Positions 1-8,029 of a DNA stretch of 39,767 bases are shown here, piece by piece. The stretch lies in assembly GCA_964560875.1 (NCBI GenBank), contig CAZLMW010000071.1, positions 1 through 39,767 of the forward strand, in the 5' to 3' direction. Each line of letters begins with the position of its first letter. Position 1 is the first letter of the stretch. The stretch comes from CAZLMW01 sp964560875. GTDB taxonomy: Bacteria; Myxococcota_A; UBA9042. The position numbers and the translations under genes were made by a program. Below the pieces are notes generated by a model. It did not search any database and was not told the origin of the DNA. It was given only the letters and a program-made list of their open reading frames with translations.

Positions 1-81
1 CCATCACAAGAACAGAGATGCATTCCCAATGACTATTTTGATTACAGGGGACTAGCAGCCAGGCCACGCCGTGTAGGCAAT

Positions 82-1338
82 TCATCGCTTGGGAGGCGGC
101 GGCGGGATGGCGGGCAGATCGGTCGACGGGCCGTCCACGGCCGGGATCTTGCGCATCGTGCCGCTTCCTCGCCGGAGTCGTCCCAACATCTCGCGCGCGA
201 CCTGCCGCGCCTGGAGGTTTTTGGGATCCAGCTCCATCGCGGACTTGGCGTACTCGTAGGCCCGCGCAGGGTCATTTGTTTGCTGAGCCATCTTGGCCAG
301 GACCTTGGACTGCGTAACGGGATCGGCGCTGCCGGAGTCCATGCGCCGCCGGCCGCCCGCCTTCTGAGGCACGACGCGCAACTGCTCGATTACGGCCCGC
401 ATCTCGTCGGCGCTTTGGAACCGCTTGTCGGGGTCCTTCTCGAGCGCCCGCAGGATCAAGGCCGCGAACCGGTCACTGAGCCGTGATGGGGCGACTTCGC
501 GGGGGTCTGGCGGCGCTTCGAGGATGTGCTTGCGCATGATCGACACGGCGTCGCGCGCTTCGAACGGTGGCCGCGTGCAGACGCATGCGTAGAGCAAACA
601 ACCCAGCGAGTAGAGATCGCTGCGCCCATCGATGTTCTTGTTGCGGCACTGCTCGGGGCTCATGTAGCGCGGCGCGCCGGGCAATTGGCCCGCCCGGGTC
701 AGCGCCGAGTTCTCGATGCGTGCGACACCGAAGTCGAGCACCTTGACCGACTGTTGCCCGCGACGATCGATCGAGAGCATCACGTTGGCGGGTTTGAGGT
801 CGCGGTGGACGAGCCCGCGTTCGTGGGCGGCTGACAGGGCGTCGAGGATCTGCGACCCGATCATCAACGTCTCGCCCTGCGTGAGGGCCTGGTCGGCGAT
901 GAGCTTCTTCTGCAGCACGTTGGCGAGGGTCTGCCCGACCAGCCGTTGCATGGCGAGGTAAAAGGCGCCGCCGACATCCTGTCCGACGTCGAATACGCGC
1001 ACAGTGTTGGGATGTTCGAGGCTCGCGCAGATCCGGGCTTCACGGAACAACCGCTGCACCGACACACGTCCCTCATCGGTTGTCGGATCGACGCTCAGCA
1101 GCTTGACCGCGACGCGCTGACCGGTGCCGACATGTTCGGTGTCGAAGACCACGGTCGCGGCGCCTTTGCCGAGGGGCTCGATGATTCGATAGCGGCCGCC
1201 GATCACGTCGTCGGTGCGATACTCGCGAAGATCCTTGTCAGGTGGGGCGACGACGATCGTTTGACTGCCGTCCGCGGCGCAGTATTCGCGGAGGGTGTTG
1301 GCGCCGCAGTACGGACAGCTACGCATCGGTAGGTTCAT
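82..1338 (-). CDS. Hanks-type serine/threonine protein kinase with N-terminal zinc-ribbon-like motif
   Basis: This 418-residue protein should phosphorylate Ser/Thr residues of partner proteins in the cytoplasm. The kinase domain spans about residues 47-320. It has a glycine loop (GKGA near 57-60), the ATP-binding lysine in VAVK (K79), the catalytic loop HRDLKPAN (D180), the DFG motif (202-204) and SPEQ in place of APE. Before it is a short Cys cluster, CPYCG at 8-12 plus C20, like half of a zinc ribbon. After it, residues about 345-395 look like a single TPR-type helix pair, and the end is proline-rich. I see no transmembrane segment, so this is probably a soluble kinase. Its ATG overlaps the stop of the upstream minus-strand gene by 4 bases (ATGA), which implies coupled translation. 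Membership of the kinase family is certain; the substrate is unknown. Confidence 0.95.
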   Translation of the reverse strand: MNLPMRSCPYCGANTLREYCAADGSQTIVVAPPDKDLREYRTDDVIGGRYRIIEPLGKGAATVVFDTEHVGTGQRVAVKLLSVDPTTDEGRVSVQRLFREARICASLEHPNTVRVFDVGQDVGGAFYLAMQRLVGQTLANVLQKKLIADQALTQGETLMIGSQILDALSAAHERGLVHRDLKPANVMLSIDRRGQQSVKVLDFGVARIENSALTRAGQLPGAPRYMSPEQCRNKNIDGRSDLYSLGCLLYACVCTRPPFEARDAVSIMRKHILEAPPDPREVAPSRLSDRFAALILRALEKDPDKRFQSADEMRAVIEQLRVVPQKAGGRRRMDSGSADPVTQSKVLAKMAQQTNDPARAYEYAKSAMELDPKNLQARQVAREMLGRLRRGSGTMRKIPAVDGPSTDLPAIPPPPPKR

Positions 1339-2600
1339 TGGGCTGCCTCCGCGGGACTGGGCGGCTCCTGGGCGATTCCAAGCTCGACCAGGTCTGCCTC
1401 ACCCACCACCGTGTCGTTGATGCCGGGGAAGAGTTTCAAGAGCGCGTTGCGGAACGTGGCGCGGCAAGCGCGTCGAAGCTCCTCGACAGGGGTGCCCAAC
1501 ATCGAGCCGTGGGAGTCCCAAAGGCCCCGGATCAACGTGTCTTTCGGGCCGGTCACCGGCGCCAGGAACGGCGACTCCAAGCTGTTGTGCAGGTGGATGC
1601 AGCGCCACGCCAACTCGACCACCTGGCCGCGATCGGACGACGCCGCGCGCGCACCACGTCCGCCGCGAGGCAGCCGACACAGAAACAACGACTCCAACCC
1701 TTCCAGTCGCGACGCAAAGTAGTCGCGCAGTGGGTCGCCGTCGTCCATGTGGTTGCCGTAGTCGAAGTAAGCGTCGACCAGGTGCTCGAACGTCAGGAAG
1801 CGCTGGGTATCCCGCGGGTCGAGGGGACGCGCCGACTCGCGAACCTGCGGATGGGCCAGGGACGGGCGCATACCCATGGGAGGGCTGACGGTCGGAAGAT
1901 TCAACGTCCGCCCTGTGCGACTGGTCTGCTCGGCCACGATGTCGCGCCGGGTGTCTTTCTGCACCAGTGGCGCGGCGACTTTGCCGGAGACCTTGCGGCT
2001 CGAGGCGCTCGATTTCGGTTTGGTGGACTTGGCGGGTTTGGAGGACTTGGGCGGGTCGCGGGGAACTCGGGCCCCCGACGGCGGCGTGGCCATGGGCAAT
2101 GAACGGTGGCCGGGGGGCGTCTCCGCGTGCAGCTCGGCTTCAAGCGCCTCCGCGTTCATCGCTGCGCGGTACTGGGCACCCATCCGCTCGACGAGCGCCA
2201 CGAGGTCACGAAAGAACGTGCTCGGCGCGGGGTGCCGCAGATCGAAGCCGTCACCATCGGTGTTCACAGCCCACCGGTAGCGAAACCCCTCGTGCTGGCG
2301 AATCAGGCGCTCGGTCGCGTCTGGAAACAGCAGAAAACCGCGATCGTGGGTGCCATCGACGATGTGCGGGGCGTTGGGCGTGATGCGAATCCCGGTGTTG
2401 ACCTCGCCGATATCGATGAACTTGATATGCAGCAGAAAGCCGTCCTGCCAGTACACGCTGCCGTTGCTCGACGTGTGCAACCACACGACCGGGGCGCTCT
2501 TGGATTCCAGCTGTTCGAGGAACTCAAAGGCGGCCGGAAACGAGCCACGCAGCAACGCCCAGCGGTTTCGGAACGTCTTGGTGATCTTGTTTTCGTACAT
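1335..2600 (-). CDS. uncharacterised cytoplasmic protein coupled to the kinase
   Basis: I do not recognise this 421-residue protein. The open frame runs much further upstream, but that part is antisense to the PI-PLC gene. I therefore start at the ATG at 2600 (MYENKITKTF...); an alternative ATG lies at 2633. An N-terminal domain (about 1-150) is rich in aromatic residues and beta-strand-like. A basic Ser/Lys/Pro-rich linker follows (about 165-215, with KSSKPAKSTKPKSS). A C-terminal helical domain (about 265-400) comes last. There is no signal peptide and no membrane segment. The stop overlaps the kinase start in an ATGA junction, so the two are almost certainly one transcript. I infer that this protein is a substrate, regulator or adaptor of the kinase. 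TAGGCT eight bases before the ATG could be a -10 box; no Shine-Dalgarno is evident. Confidence 0.8.
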   Translation of the reverse strand: MYENKITKTFRNRWALLRGSFPAAFEFLEQLESKSAPVVWLHTSSNGSVYWQDGFLLHIKFIDIGEVNTGIRITPNAPHIVDGTHDRGFLLFPDATERLIRQHEGFRYRWAVNTDGDGFDLRHPAPSTFFRDLVALVERMGAQYRAAMNAEALEAELHAETPPGHRSLPMATPPSGARVPRDPPKSSKPAKSTKPKSSASSRKVSGKVAAPLVQKDTRRDIVAEQTSRTGRTLNLPTVSPPMGMRPSLAHPQVRESARPLDPRDTQRFLTFEHLVDAYFDYGNHMDDGDPLRDYFASRLEGLESLFLCRLPRGGRGARAASSDRGQVVELAWRCIHLHNSLESPFLAPVTGPKDTLIRGLWDSHGSMLGTPVEELRRACRATFRNALLKLFPGINDTVVGEADLVELGIAQEPPSPAEAAQ

Positions 2601-2711
2601 GGCGTCGGAGCCTACCGCGAAGAAGACGCCCATGCACCCGGCCGCGGGGGCCCCGCGACGCGCATCAGAGCTGCATTCGTTGTTCATCGACGGGGCGTGT
2701 AGTCTCGCAAC

Positions 2712-3695
2712 ATGTTCGATCCTGGACGCGCTTTTGGGATATGCCTCACCGCGATCGCGGCGATCGTTTTGGGGTGCACGGACCCCGATTCCAGCGACGC
2801 CAACGCCGCCTCTGCGGGCGCTCCAAACGACGCGACCGACACAGCCGATGCGGCGGATGGAGCCGGCTTGAGCAGCGGCCCGGACACTATCGGCAACACG
2901 GACACCATCGGCGAAACGCAAAAATGCAATGGCCACACGACCTTGTGCGCCAAACGTGTAGACGAGGTTGTGTTCCTGCGCACCCACAACAGCCACGCGG
3001 CCTACACAAAGGGGTACGCGAAGGTCTCCGCGAACCATCAATACGCCATCCCCAAGCAGCTGGCCGACGGCGTACGCGCATTGAATGTCGACGTTTACAA
3101 AGAGGACGGCAAGCTGCTGCTTTGTCACGGCTATTGCGCTCTTGGCAATGAACCATTCGGCGACGCGATGGCGGAGATCAAGGCCTTCCTCGATGCCAAC
3201 GCAAACGAGGTCCTGCTGATGGGGCTTCAAAACGAGACGAGCCGCGCCGTCGTCATCGAAGCCTTCAAGAAGTCGGGGCTCGCCGCCTTCGCGCACACCC
3301 AGGCCAAGGGCAAGCCGTGGCCGACCCTCGCTGAGATGATCGCGTCCGGAAAACGACTCGTGCTCTTCGCTGGCGGCGGTGGCGGCGCAGCCTGGCTCCA
3401 CACGACCGGGCATTTCATCTACGGCACGAACTGGGGCACGAAGACCAAGGACGACTTCACCTGCAAGCTCAACCAGGCCGCCTTCAAACACGGGCTCTTC
3501 GAGCTCGACCACACGCTCACCAACCCGTGGGCCAAAATCGAGTTCGGCGACGCCAATATGTATGCGTTCCTTCTCCAACGAGCCAACAAGTGCGCGAAGA
3601 TAGTCGGCAAAACACCGAACATGATCTCGGTCGATTGGTACGCCGTGGGCGACGCTTTGAAGGTCGTGGACGAGCTCAACGGCGTGGGCGGGTAA
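2712..3695 (+). CDS. PI-PLC X-domain-like secreted lipoprotein
   Basis: This 327-residue protein has a short signal peptide ending in a lipobox (IVLGC, C22) and an Asp/Ala/Gly/Thr-rich linker to about residue 70. A phosphatidylinositol-specific phospholipase C-like TIM-barrel domain follows. The X-domain marks are THNSH (candidate first catalytic His, H92), GVRALNVDVY (R122, D127) and LCHG (candidate second His, H139), followed by the EVLLMGLQNE strand. Family members cleave phosphoinositide or GPI head groups by general acid-base chemistry using these two histidines. Several extra cysteines (72, 79, 138, 142) suggest disulfides in an exported protein. It is divergent from the kinase pair. 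There is no convincing Shine-Dalgarno, but TAGTCT lies 6 bases before the ATG, so the mRNA may be leaderless. The actual substrate cannot be read from sequence. Confidence 0.85.
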   Translation: MFDPGRAFGICLTAIAAIVLGCTDPDSSDANAASAGAPNDATDTADAADGAGLSSGPDTIGNTDTIGETQKCNGHTTLCAKRVDEVVFLRTHNSHAAYTKGYAKVSANHQYAIPKQLADGVRALNVDVYKEDGKLLLCHGYCALGNEPFGDAMAEIKAFLDANANEVLLMGLQNETSRAVVIEAFKKSGLAAFAHTQAKGKPWPTLAEMIASGKRLVLFAGGGGGAAWLHTTGHFIYGTNWGTKTKDDFTCKLNQAAFKHGLFELDHTLTNPWAKIEFGDANMYAFLLQRANKCAKIVGKTPNMISVDWYAVGDALKVVDELNGVGG

Positions 3696-3718
3696 CCCCA
3701 ATCCCGGTCACTCAAGGA

Positions 3719-3918
3719 CCCCGGCTGAAGCCGGGGCCTCAGTTGAGCAAGCCCTCCTTCGAGGGCTCGGCGTTGCGGTCCGCATGGCGGATTCGGTGCG
3801 GCGCATGTGGGTGCACCAGATGCCGACAAACGTGGGTAGGCAGCCGCTGCTGGTGGAGTTCGCGGCGGAGCCCGCGGAGGCGGGCTTGCTCAACTGAGCC
3901 CGGGCCTTCAGGCCCGGG
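3719..3918. repeat. REPIN-like inverted-repeat element (four hairpins)
   Basis: The element is a nested mirror structure. The left end has a GC-rich hairpin CCCCGGCT-GA-AGCCGGGG (3719-3736), then TCAGTTGAGCAAGCCC (3739-3754), then a 6-bp hairpin GCCCTC-CTTC-GAGGGC (3751-3766). The right end carries the same parts in reverse order. These are GCCCGC-GGAG-GCGGGC (3870-3885), GGGCTTGCTCAACTGA (3882-3897), which is the exact reverse complement of the left 16-mer, and CCCGGGCC-TTCA-GGCCCGGG at 3899-3918. About 100 bases separate the arms. This is the architecture of paired REP sequences (REPIN/BIME) or a small non-autonomous transposable element. The interior also holds a 37-codon frame (3784-3897) that ends exactly in the right arm; I do not call it a gene. 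Confidence 0.75.
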
Positions 3919-4139
3919 GCTTCGGCTGACGTGGTGAGAAGACGGGCTAAATGGCAGATTGGCCGCAGGCTCGTTCTAAGGGCCGATCTCGGCGTTAACC
4001 CACTGATATAGCTTCGACGGCAAAGAACGCGTCCTTGTGGCCTCTATGGCCATCTGGCGGCATTTTGACCCTCTGGGAAGGCCGTTTTTCTCGCCCGCGC
4101 GCCGCAAGTTCAGAAATCCAGCAACTCTCCCGCAAACAC
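3919..4139. other. non-coding stretch between the REPIN-like element and the helicase promoter
   Basis: Together with the repeat and promoter, this makes up the 478-base gap between the PI-PLC-like gene and the helicase gene. I see no protein-like frame, tRNA or clear intrinsic terminator here. The composition is less GC-rich than the flanking genes. Confidence 0.5.
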
Positions 4140-4167
4140 TGGACAGTTGTTCAGGTTTGGCTAAGCT
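4140..4167 (+). promoter_or_regulatory. sigma70-type promoter of the helicase gene, possibly leaderless
   Basis: TGGACA (4140-4145), a 16-base spacer and TAAGCT (4162-4167) resemble a -35/-10 pair. The ATG at 4174 follows only 6 bases after the -10 box, so transcription would start at or next to the start codon. No Shine-Dalgarno precedes this gene, which fits a leaderless mRNA. Confidence 0.4.
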
Positions 4168-4173
4168 CGCAGC

Positions 4174-6918
4174 ATGTTCGACCTCGGCCGCTTCTCCAAT
4201 CGCATCATCCACACAGCGGACATCCCGGGCCGCGAGGCGCGCTTCGCTCCGATCCCGCCGGATCTGCATCCACATGTTCGCGAAGCCCTCGCCCAACGAG
4301 ACATTCGACAACTTTATATTCATCAATCCGAGATGTATGAGCGCGCCCGGGCAGGCGAGTCGTGTGTCATCACCACCGGCACGGCCAGCGGCAAGAGCCT
4401 GGCGTTTCTGCTGCCCGTCCTCGACACGATCATGCGGGAGCCAGCGGCGCGCGCGTTCTTGCTGTACCCGACCAAGGCGCTCGCACAAGACCAGCTGCGG
4501 TCCTTGCTCCGGCTAACCGACGAGCTCCAGGTCGCGGCGGGCCGTCCGATCGATGCCGGCGTATACGACGGCGACACCCCGCCGGGCGCCCGTCGTCGCA
4601 TCCGTGAGCGCGCCAACGTCGTGCTGACCAACCCGGACATGCTCAACTCGGCGCTGATCCCGGCCCATGGTCGGCAGGGCTATGCCCACATCTTCCGCAA
4701 TGTGCGGTGGATCGTGATCGACGAGATGCACGTCTATCGCGGCGGCTTCGGCGCCCATGTGTCCAACCTGATGCGGCGCCTGCTGCGCGTTTGTCGACAC
4801 TACGGCAGCAACCCGAAGTTCCTCTGTTCGTCGGCCACCATCGCCAACCCCGCGCAGCTCGCCGAAAAGCTCTGCCACCAGCCGTTTTCGCTGATCGACG
4901 AGGACGGCAGCCCGTCGGCTGGCAAACGCGTGCATTTCTGGCTCCCTCCCATCATCGAGGACACCTCGCCACAGACACCGACACGTTCGGGTGGTGATGC
5001 GCGGCGCGGGATCGGCGCAGAATTGGCATCTTTTGTGCCACATTTGCTTCGCCAACGATGCAAAACTATAGCCTTTTGTCGAAGCCGGAAGGAGACCGAG
5101 ATCGTGCTCAAGGAGTGCCGGGATCGGTTGCGCCGAGTCGACGGTCGACACGATGAATCCGGGCTCATCGCGGCGTATCGCGGCGGCTACACCCCAGCGG
5201 AGCGGCGCAAGGTCGAACAGGACCTCTTGAAAGGCCGCTTGCTCGGCGTCGTGAGCACCAACGCGCTCGAGCTCGGCATCGACATCGGCGCGCTCGAGGT
5301 GGTTGTCCAGGGCGGCTTTCCGGGCACGCGCGCGAGTTTTTGGCAGCAAATCGGGCGCGCGGGTCGGCGGGGCAAGATGGCCCATGCCGTGGTCATGCTC
5401 GCGATGTCACCGATCGACCAGTACATCGGTAACCATCCGCAGTGGCTGCTCGACCAGAACGCCGAACACGCCGTGGTCGACGAGAACAACCTGACCGTCC
5501 AGATGTGCCATGTGCGCTGCGCGGCAGCCGAGTTGCCGTTGACGCTCGACGACGCCGCCACGTGGCCCGACCTCGCCGAGATCATCTCCGTGCTGCAGGA
5601 CGGCGGCGAATTGCGGCAGCGCGACGGGGCCTGGCATTGGCATGGCAGCGCGTTTCCAGCCGGCGACTTCAGCCTGCGCAGCGGCGATCCCGACCGCTTC
5701 AAGGTGGTCAATCGCTACGACGGCGTGACGTTGACCGAGATGACCCGACCGCAGGTCTATCGAGAGGCCCACACCCGCGCGATCTACCTGCACGATGGGC
5801 AGGAGTACCTCGTCGAAGAGCTCGATCTCGTGCAGCACGTGGCGACCGTCGTCCCGGTCGAGGTGAACTACTACACGCAGCCGGATGTGCGGACGAATAT
5901 CGACGTGATGGTGTTGCAAGACCGTCGCGAAGTGGGACGCACGCGCGCGTTTTTCGGCGATGTCCGGGTCGATGAAACGGTCGTTGGCTACAAGATGCTC
6001 GAGTTTCACAACCACCAAAACCTCGGCTACGAGAAGCTCCACCAGGAGCTGCCCATGCGGCTGGAGACCGAAGGTGTCTGGTGGACCGTCCCCGAAGACG
6101 TGCTGCAAGCGCTCGGAGGCGAGGATCGGGACGCTGTTCGCGGCATGGTTCATGCGTTGCGGTCGACAGCACGGCTGCGAACGATGGCGGAGCGCTTCGA
6201 CCTGCGCGGGACGAGCTTCAAGTTCGTGGATGGCACCGACGGCAAAACGGCGACCGCGGTCGTCTGCTACGACAGTCATCCGGGCGGAATCGGTTTCGCG
6301 GCGACGGGCTTCGACCTCGCCGAGCAGGTGGCGCGCGACGCCATCGACTTGCTGACGGACTGTCCGTGCCGCGACGGGTGTCCTGCGTGTGTGGGCGACT
6401 TCACCATCAGCAAAGAGGCGATCCTGTGGGCGCTCAGCAACCTCTTCAAGCGGTCCTCTCCGCCAGCCTCGCTGCGTGTCAATCGACCGCTGGAGCGCGT
6501 TGTCATGGGGCCCCGCGTCCCGGCGTCTGAGCTTCCGAAGCGCTGGATCGAGGTCTGCGATCGGCTGGTGCGCGGGGCTGTTGCCGGGTCTGCGTTCCTG
6601 GGCATGGTCGAGAAGGTGCGGTTCCGTGGCGACAAGCTGGTGCTCTTCGTCGGCAGCCCGGCCATGGCCGACTGGCTCGCGACGGCCGATGCGCGCCGCC
6701 AGCTGCAGGGAGCGCTCGACAAGGTGGTAGACATGCCGCGGGGCTGGCGTCTCGCGGTTGAAATCGACGAACAGAAGGCGGGAATCTCGGCGCGCAGGCA
6801 ACACAAGCTGCGGCGGCGGCTCGAAGACATGAAATCCGACGACTCGCACACCGAAAAGCAGGCCAACACCAAGCTGGCCAGCGGATTCCTGGTCCCTGGA
6901 GACCCGTCTGTGAATTGA
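4174..6918 (+). CDS. DEAD/DEAH-box helicase of the Hrq1/MrfA (DUF1998) type with extra C-terminal domain
   Basis: This 914-residue superfamily 2 helicase contains Walker A TGTASGKS (68-75), DEMH (183-186), SAT (220-222) and QIGRAGRRG (about 392-400). A DUF1998-like zinc site has cysteines at 730, 732, 736 and 739 (CPCRDGCPAC). Relatives such as Bacillus MrfA and yeast Hrq1 are 3'-5' helicases in DNA repair, including crosslink and mitomycin damage. MrfA, from memory, is about 750 residues; this protein is longer because residues about 788-866 form an extra alpha/beta module (RWIEVCDRL...DKLVLFV...). That module resembles the KH-like N-terminal domain of DnaA or the C-terminal domain of DnaX. 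A basic tail follows. The ATG at 4174 sits just after a promoter-like box. Helicase identity is secure; the C-terminal match is by eye. Confidence 0.93.
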   Translation: MFDLGRFSNRIIHTADIPGREARFAPIPPDLHPHVREALAQRDIRQLYIHQSEMYERARAGESCVITTGTASGKSLAFLLPVLDTIMREPAARAFLLYPTKALAQDQLRSLLRLTDELQVAAGRPIDAGVYDGDTPPGARRRIRERANVVLTNPDMLNSALIPAHGRQGYAHIFRNVRWIVIDEMHVYRGGFGAHVSNLMRRLLRVCRHYGSNPKFLCSSATIANPAQLAEKLCHQPFSLIDEDGSPSAGKRVHFWLPPIIEDTSPQTPTRSGGDARRGIGAELASFVPHLLRQRCKTIAFCRSRKETEIVLKECRDRLRRVDGRHDESGLIAAYRGGYTPAERRKVEQDLLKGRLLGVVSTNALELGIDIGALEVVVQGGFPGTRASFWQQIGRAGRRGKMAHAVVMLAMSPIDQYIGNHPQWLLDQNAEHAVVDENNLTVQMCHVRCAAAELPLTLDDAATWPDLAEIISVLQDGGELRQRDGAWHWHGSAFPAGDFSLRSGDPDRFKVVNRYDGVTLTEMTRPQVYREAHTRAIYLHDGQEYLVEELDLVQHVATVVPVEVNYYTQPDVRTNIDVMVLQDRREVGRTRAFFGDVRVDETVVGYKMLEFHNHQNLGYEKLHQELPMRLETEGVWWTVPEDVLQALGGEDRDAVRGMVHALRSTARLRTMAERFDLRGTSFKFVDGTDGKTATAVVCYDSHPGGIGFAATGFDLAEQVARDAIDLLTDCPCRDGCPACVGDFTISKEAILWALSNLFKRSSPPASLRVNRPLERVVMGPRVPASELPKRWIEVCDRLVRGAVAGSAFLGMVEKVRFRGDKLVLFVGSPAMADWLATADARRQLQGALDKVVDMPRGWRLAVEIDEQKAGISARRQHKLRRRLEDMKSDDSHTEKQANTKLASGFLVPGDPSVN

Positions 6919-7048
6919 CGTAGCGATGCGCACTGCGGGCTTCGATTCCCGCGCCCGGGTTGAGTACGATAGCCCGTCACACGACAGCGGCTCGCCACGC
7001 CCAGGACCTGCCATGCTCCCCCGACCTGTCATGCTCCTCCGACCGGCA

Positions 7049-8029
7049 ATGCCCGCAGCCACCGCCAGCACAAAGACACCCAGCGGCCGCCCAGGAGCTG
7101 TCCTGTCGGTGACGCTATTGACGGTCGCTATCTTCGCGGCGGTGTCGCTCGTCGCGACCGGCTGTGGCGGCGAGGACGACGAAGAGAGCCCCGAATTTGC
7201 GGGCAAAGGCAGCGGTTCGAGCGAGGACGGCAGCGGCGACGGCACCGCGGAAAACGATGCGGACGGAACGGTCCCGTGGGGCTGCAAACACGAAAAGGCC
7301 TGCAAAGAAGAGGGCAAGTGCAGCCTGAAGGACGGCAAGTGCGTCATCCTCAACAGCGCCGATTGCTCGCTCAGCCAGATCTGCAAGGTCGACGGCAAGT
7401 GCACGAAAAAGGACGTCGGGGGAAAACCGACCTGCATCGTCGGCAAGAACGAGGACTGCGCGGCCGCTGTGGTGTGCAAAGTCGGCGGTTTGTGCTGGAG
7501 AAAAGACGATACGGCCTGCGTCGCCAATGGCCCAGACGACTGCAAGAAGGCCGAAAACTGTGTCCAGCGCGGCCACTGCACGTACGCCGACGACGCGTGC
7601 TTCGTGAAGAAGGACAAGGACTGCAACGGCGCCAACGTCTGCCACAACTGGGGGCTGTGTCACCACGTCAAGGGAAAGTGTGCAGCTAAAGGCCAAATCG
7701 ATTGTACAAACGCAGCGTTCTGCCATCAAAAGGGATGGTGTACATTCGATTCAGGCACGTGCGTTATCAGCGGCGATGGCGACTGCAAGAAGAGCAAGGA
7801 CTGCATGGACGACGGCAAGTGCTCGTTCTCGGGCGGCTCGTGCATCGTCAAGACCGACAAGCAATGCGCGAACTCGTCGGGGTGCCCCGATTTCGGCGCC
7901 TGCAAGAACTTCGACGGCGAATGTGGCGCGGGCAGCGACAGTGACTGCAAGAAGTCGTCGTCGTGCACGAGCAACCAGCTGTGTTGCGCCAACTCCGTCA
8001 CCAAGAAGTGCACGGGATGCACGCGTTGA
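7049..8029 (+). CDS. Cys-rich lipoprotein with nine four-cysteine repeats
   Basis: I chose the ATG at 7049 because it gives a standard signal peptide (basic start, hydrophobic 17-36, lipobox VATGC with C39). Upstream in-frame ATGs at 6926, 7013 and 7031 would add an unnatural proline-rich extension. The mature 326-residue precursor has an acidic Gly/Ser linker and then nine tandem modules of about 27-31 residues. The typical module pattern is DC-x5/6-C-x4-C-x6-C, for example DCKKSKDCMDDGKCSFSGGSC. Such modules should be disulfide-stabilised and surface-exposed. The function is unknown. The last 13 bases overlap the preferred start of the helicase gene downstream, so the two may be co-transcribed although their products act in different compartments. 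A promoter-like TACGAT lies at 6965-6970. Confidence 0.85.
   Translation: MPAATASTKTPSGRPGAVLSVTLLTVAIFAAVSLVATGCGGEDDEESPEFAGKGSGSSEDGSGDGTAENDADGTVPWGCKHEKACKEEGKCSLKDGKCVILNSADCSLSQICKVDGKCTKKDVGGKPTCIVGKNEDCAAAVVCKVGGLCWRKDDTACVANGPDDCKKAENCVQRGHCTYADDACFVKKDKDCNGANVCHNWGLCHHVKGKCAAKGQIDCTNAAFCHQKGWCTFDSGTCVISGDGDCKKSKDCMDDGKCSFSGGSCIVKTDKQCANSSGCPDFGACKNFDGECGAGSDSDCKKSSSCTSNQLCCANSVTKKCTGCTR

Noticed and set aside
3784..3897. 37-codon frame inside the REPIN-like element
   Set aside because: It is embedded in the repeat, ends in the inverted arm and lacks a ribosome-binding site; better explained by the repeat itself.
6934..6951. tRNA T-arm-like sequence GCGGG-CTTCGATT-CCCGC
   Set aside because: The loop is 8 rather than 7 bases, and no acceptor, D or anticodon arms surround it. 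It is at most a small hairpin after the helicase gene.
5407..7647. 746-codon minus-strand frame
   Set aside because: Antisense to the helicase and Cys-rich lipoprotein genes, with no recognisable domain.
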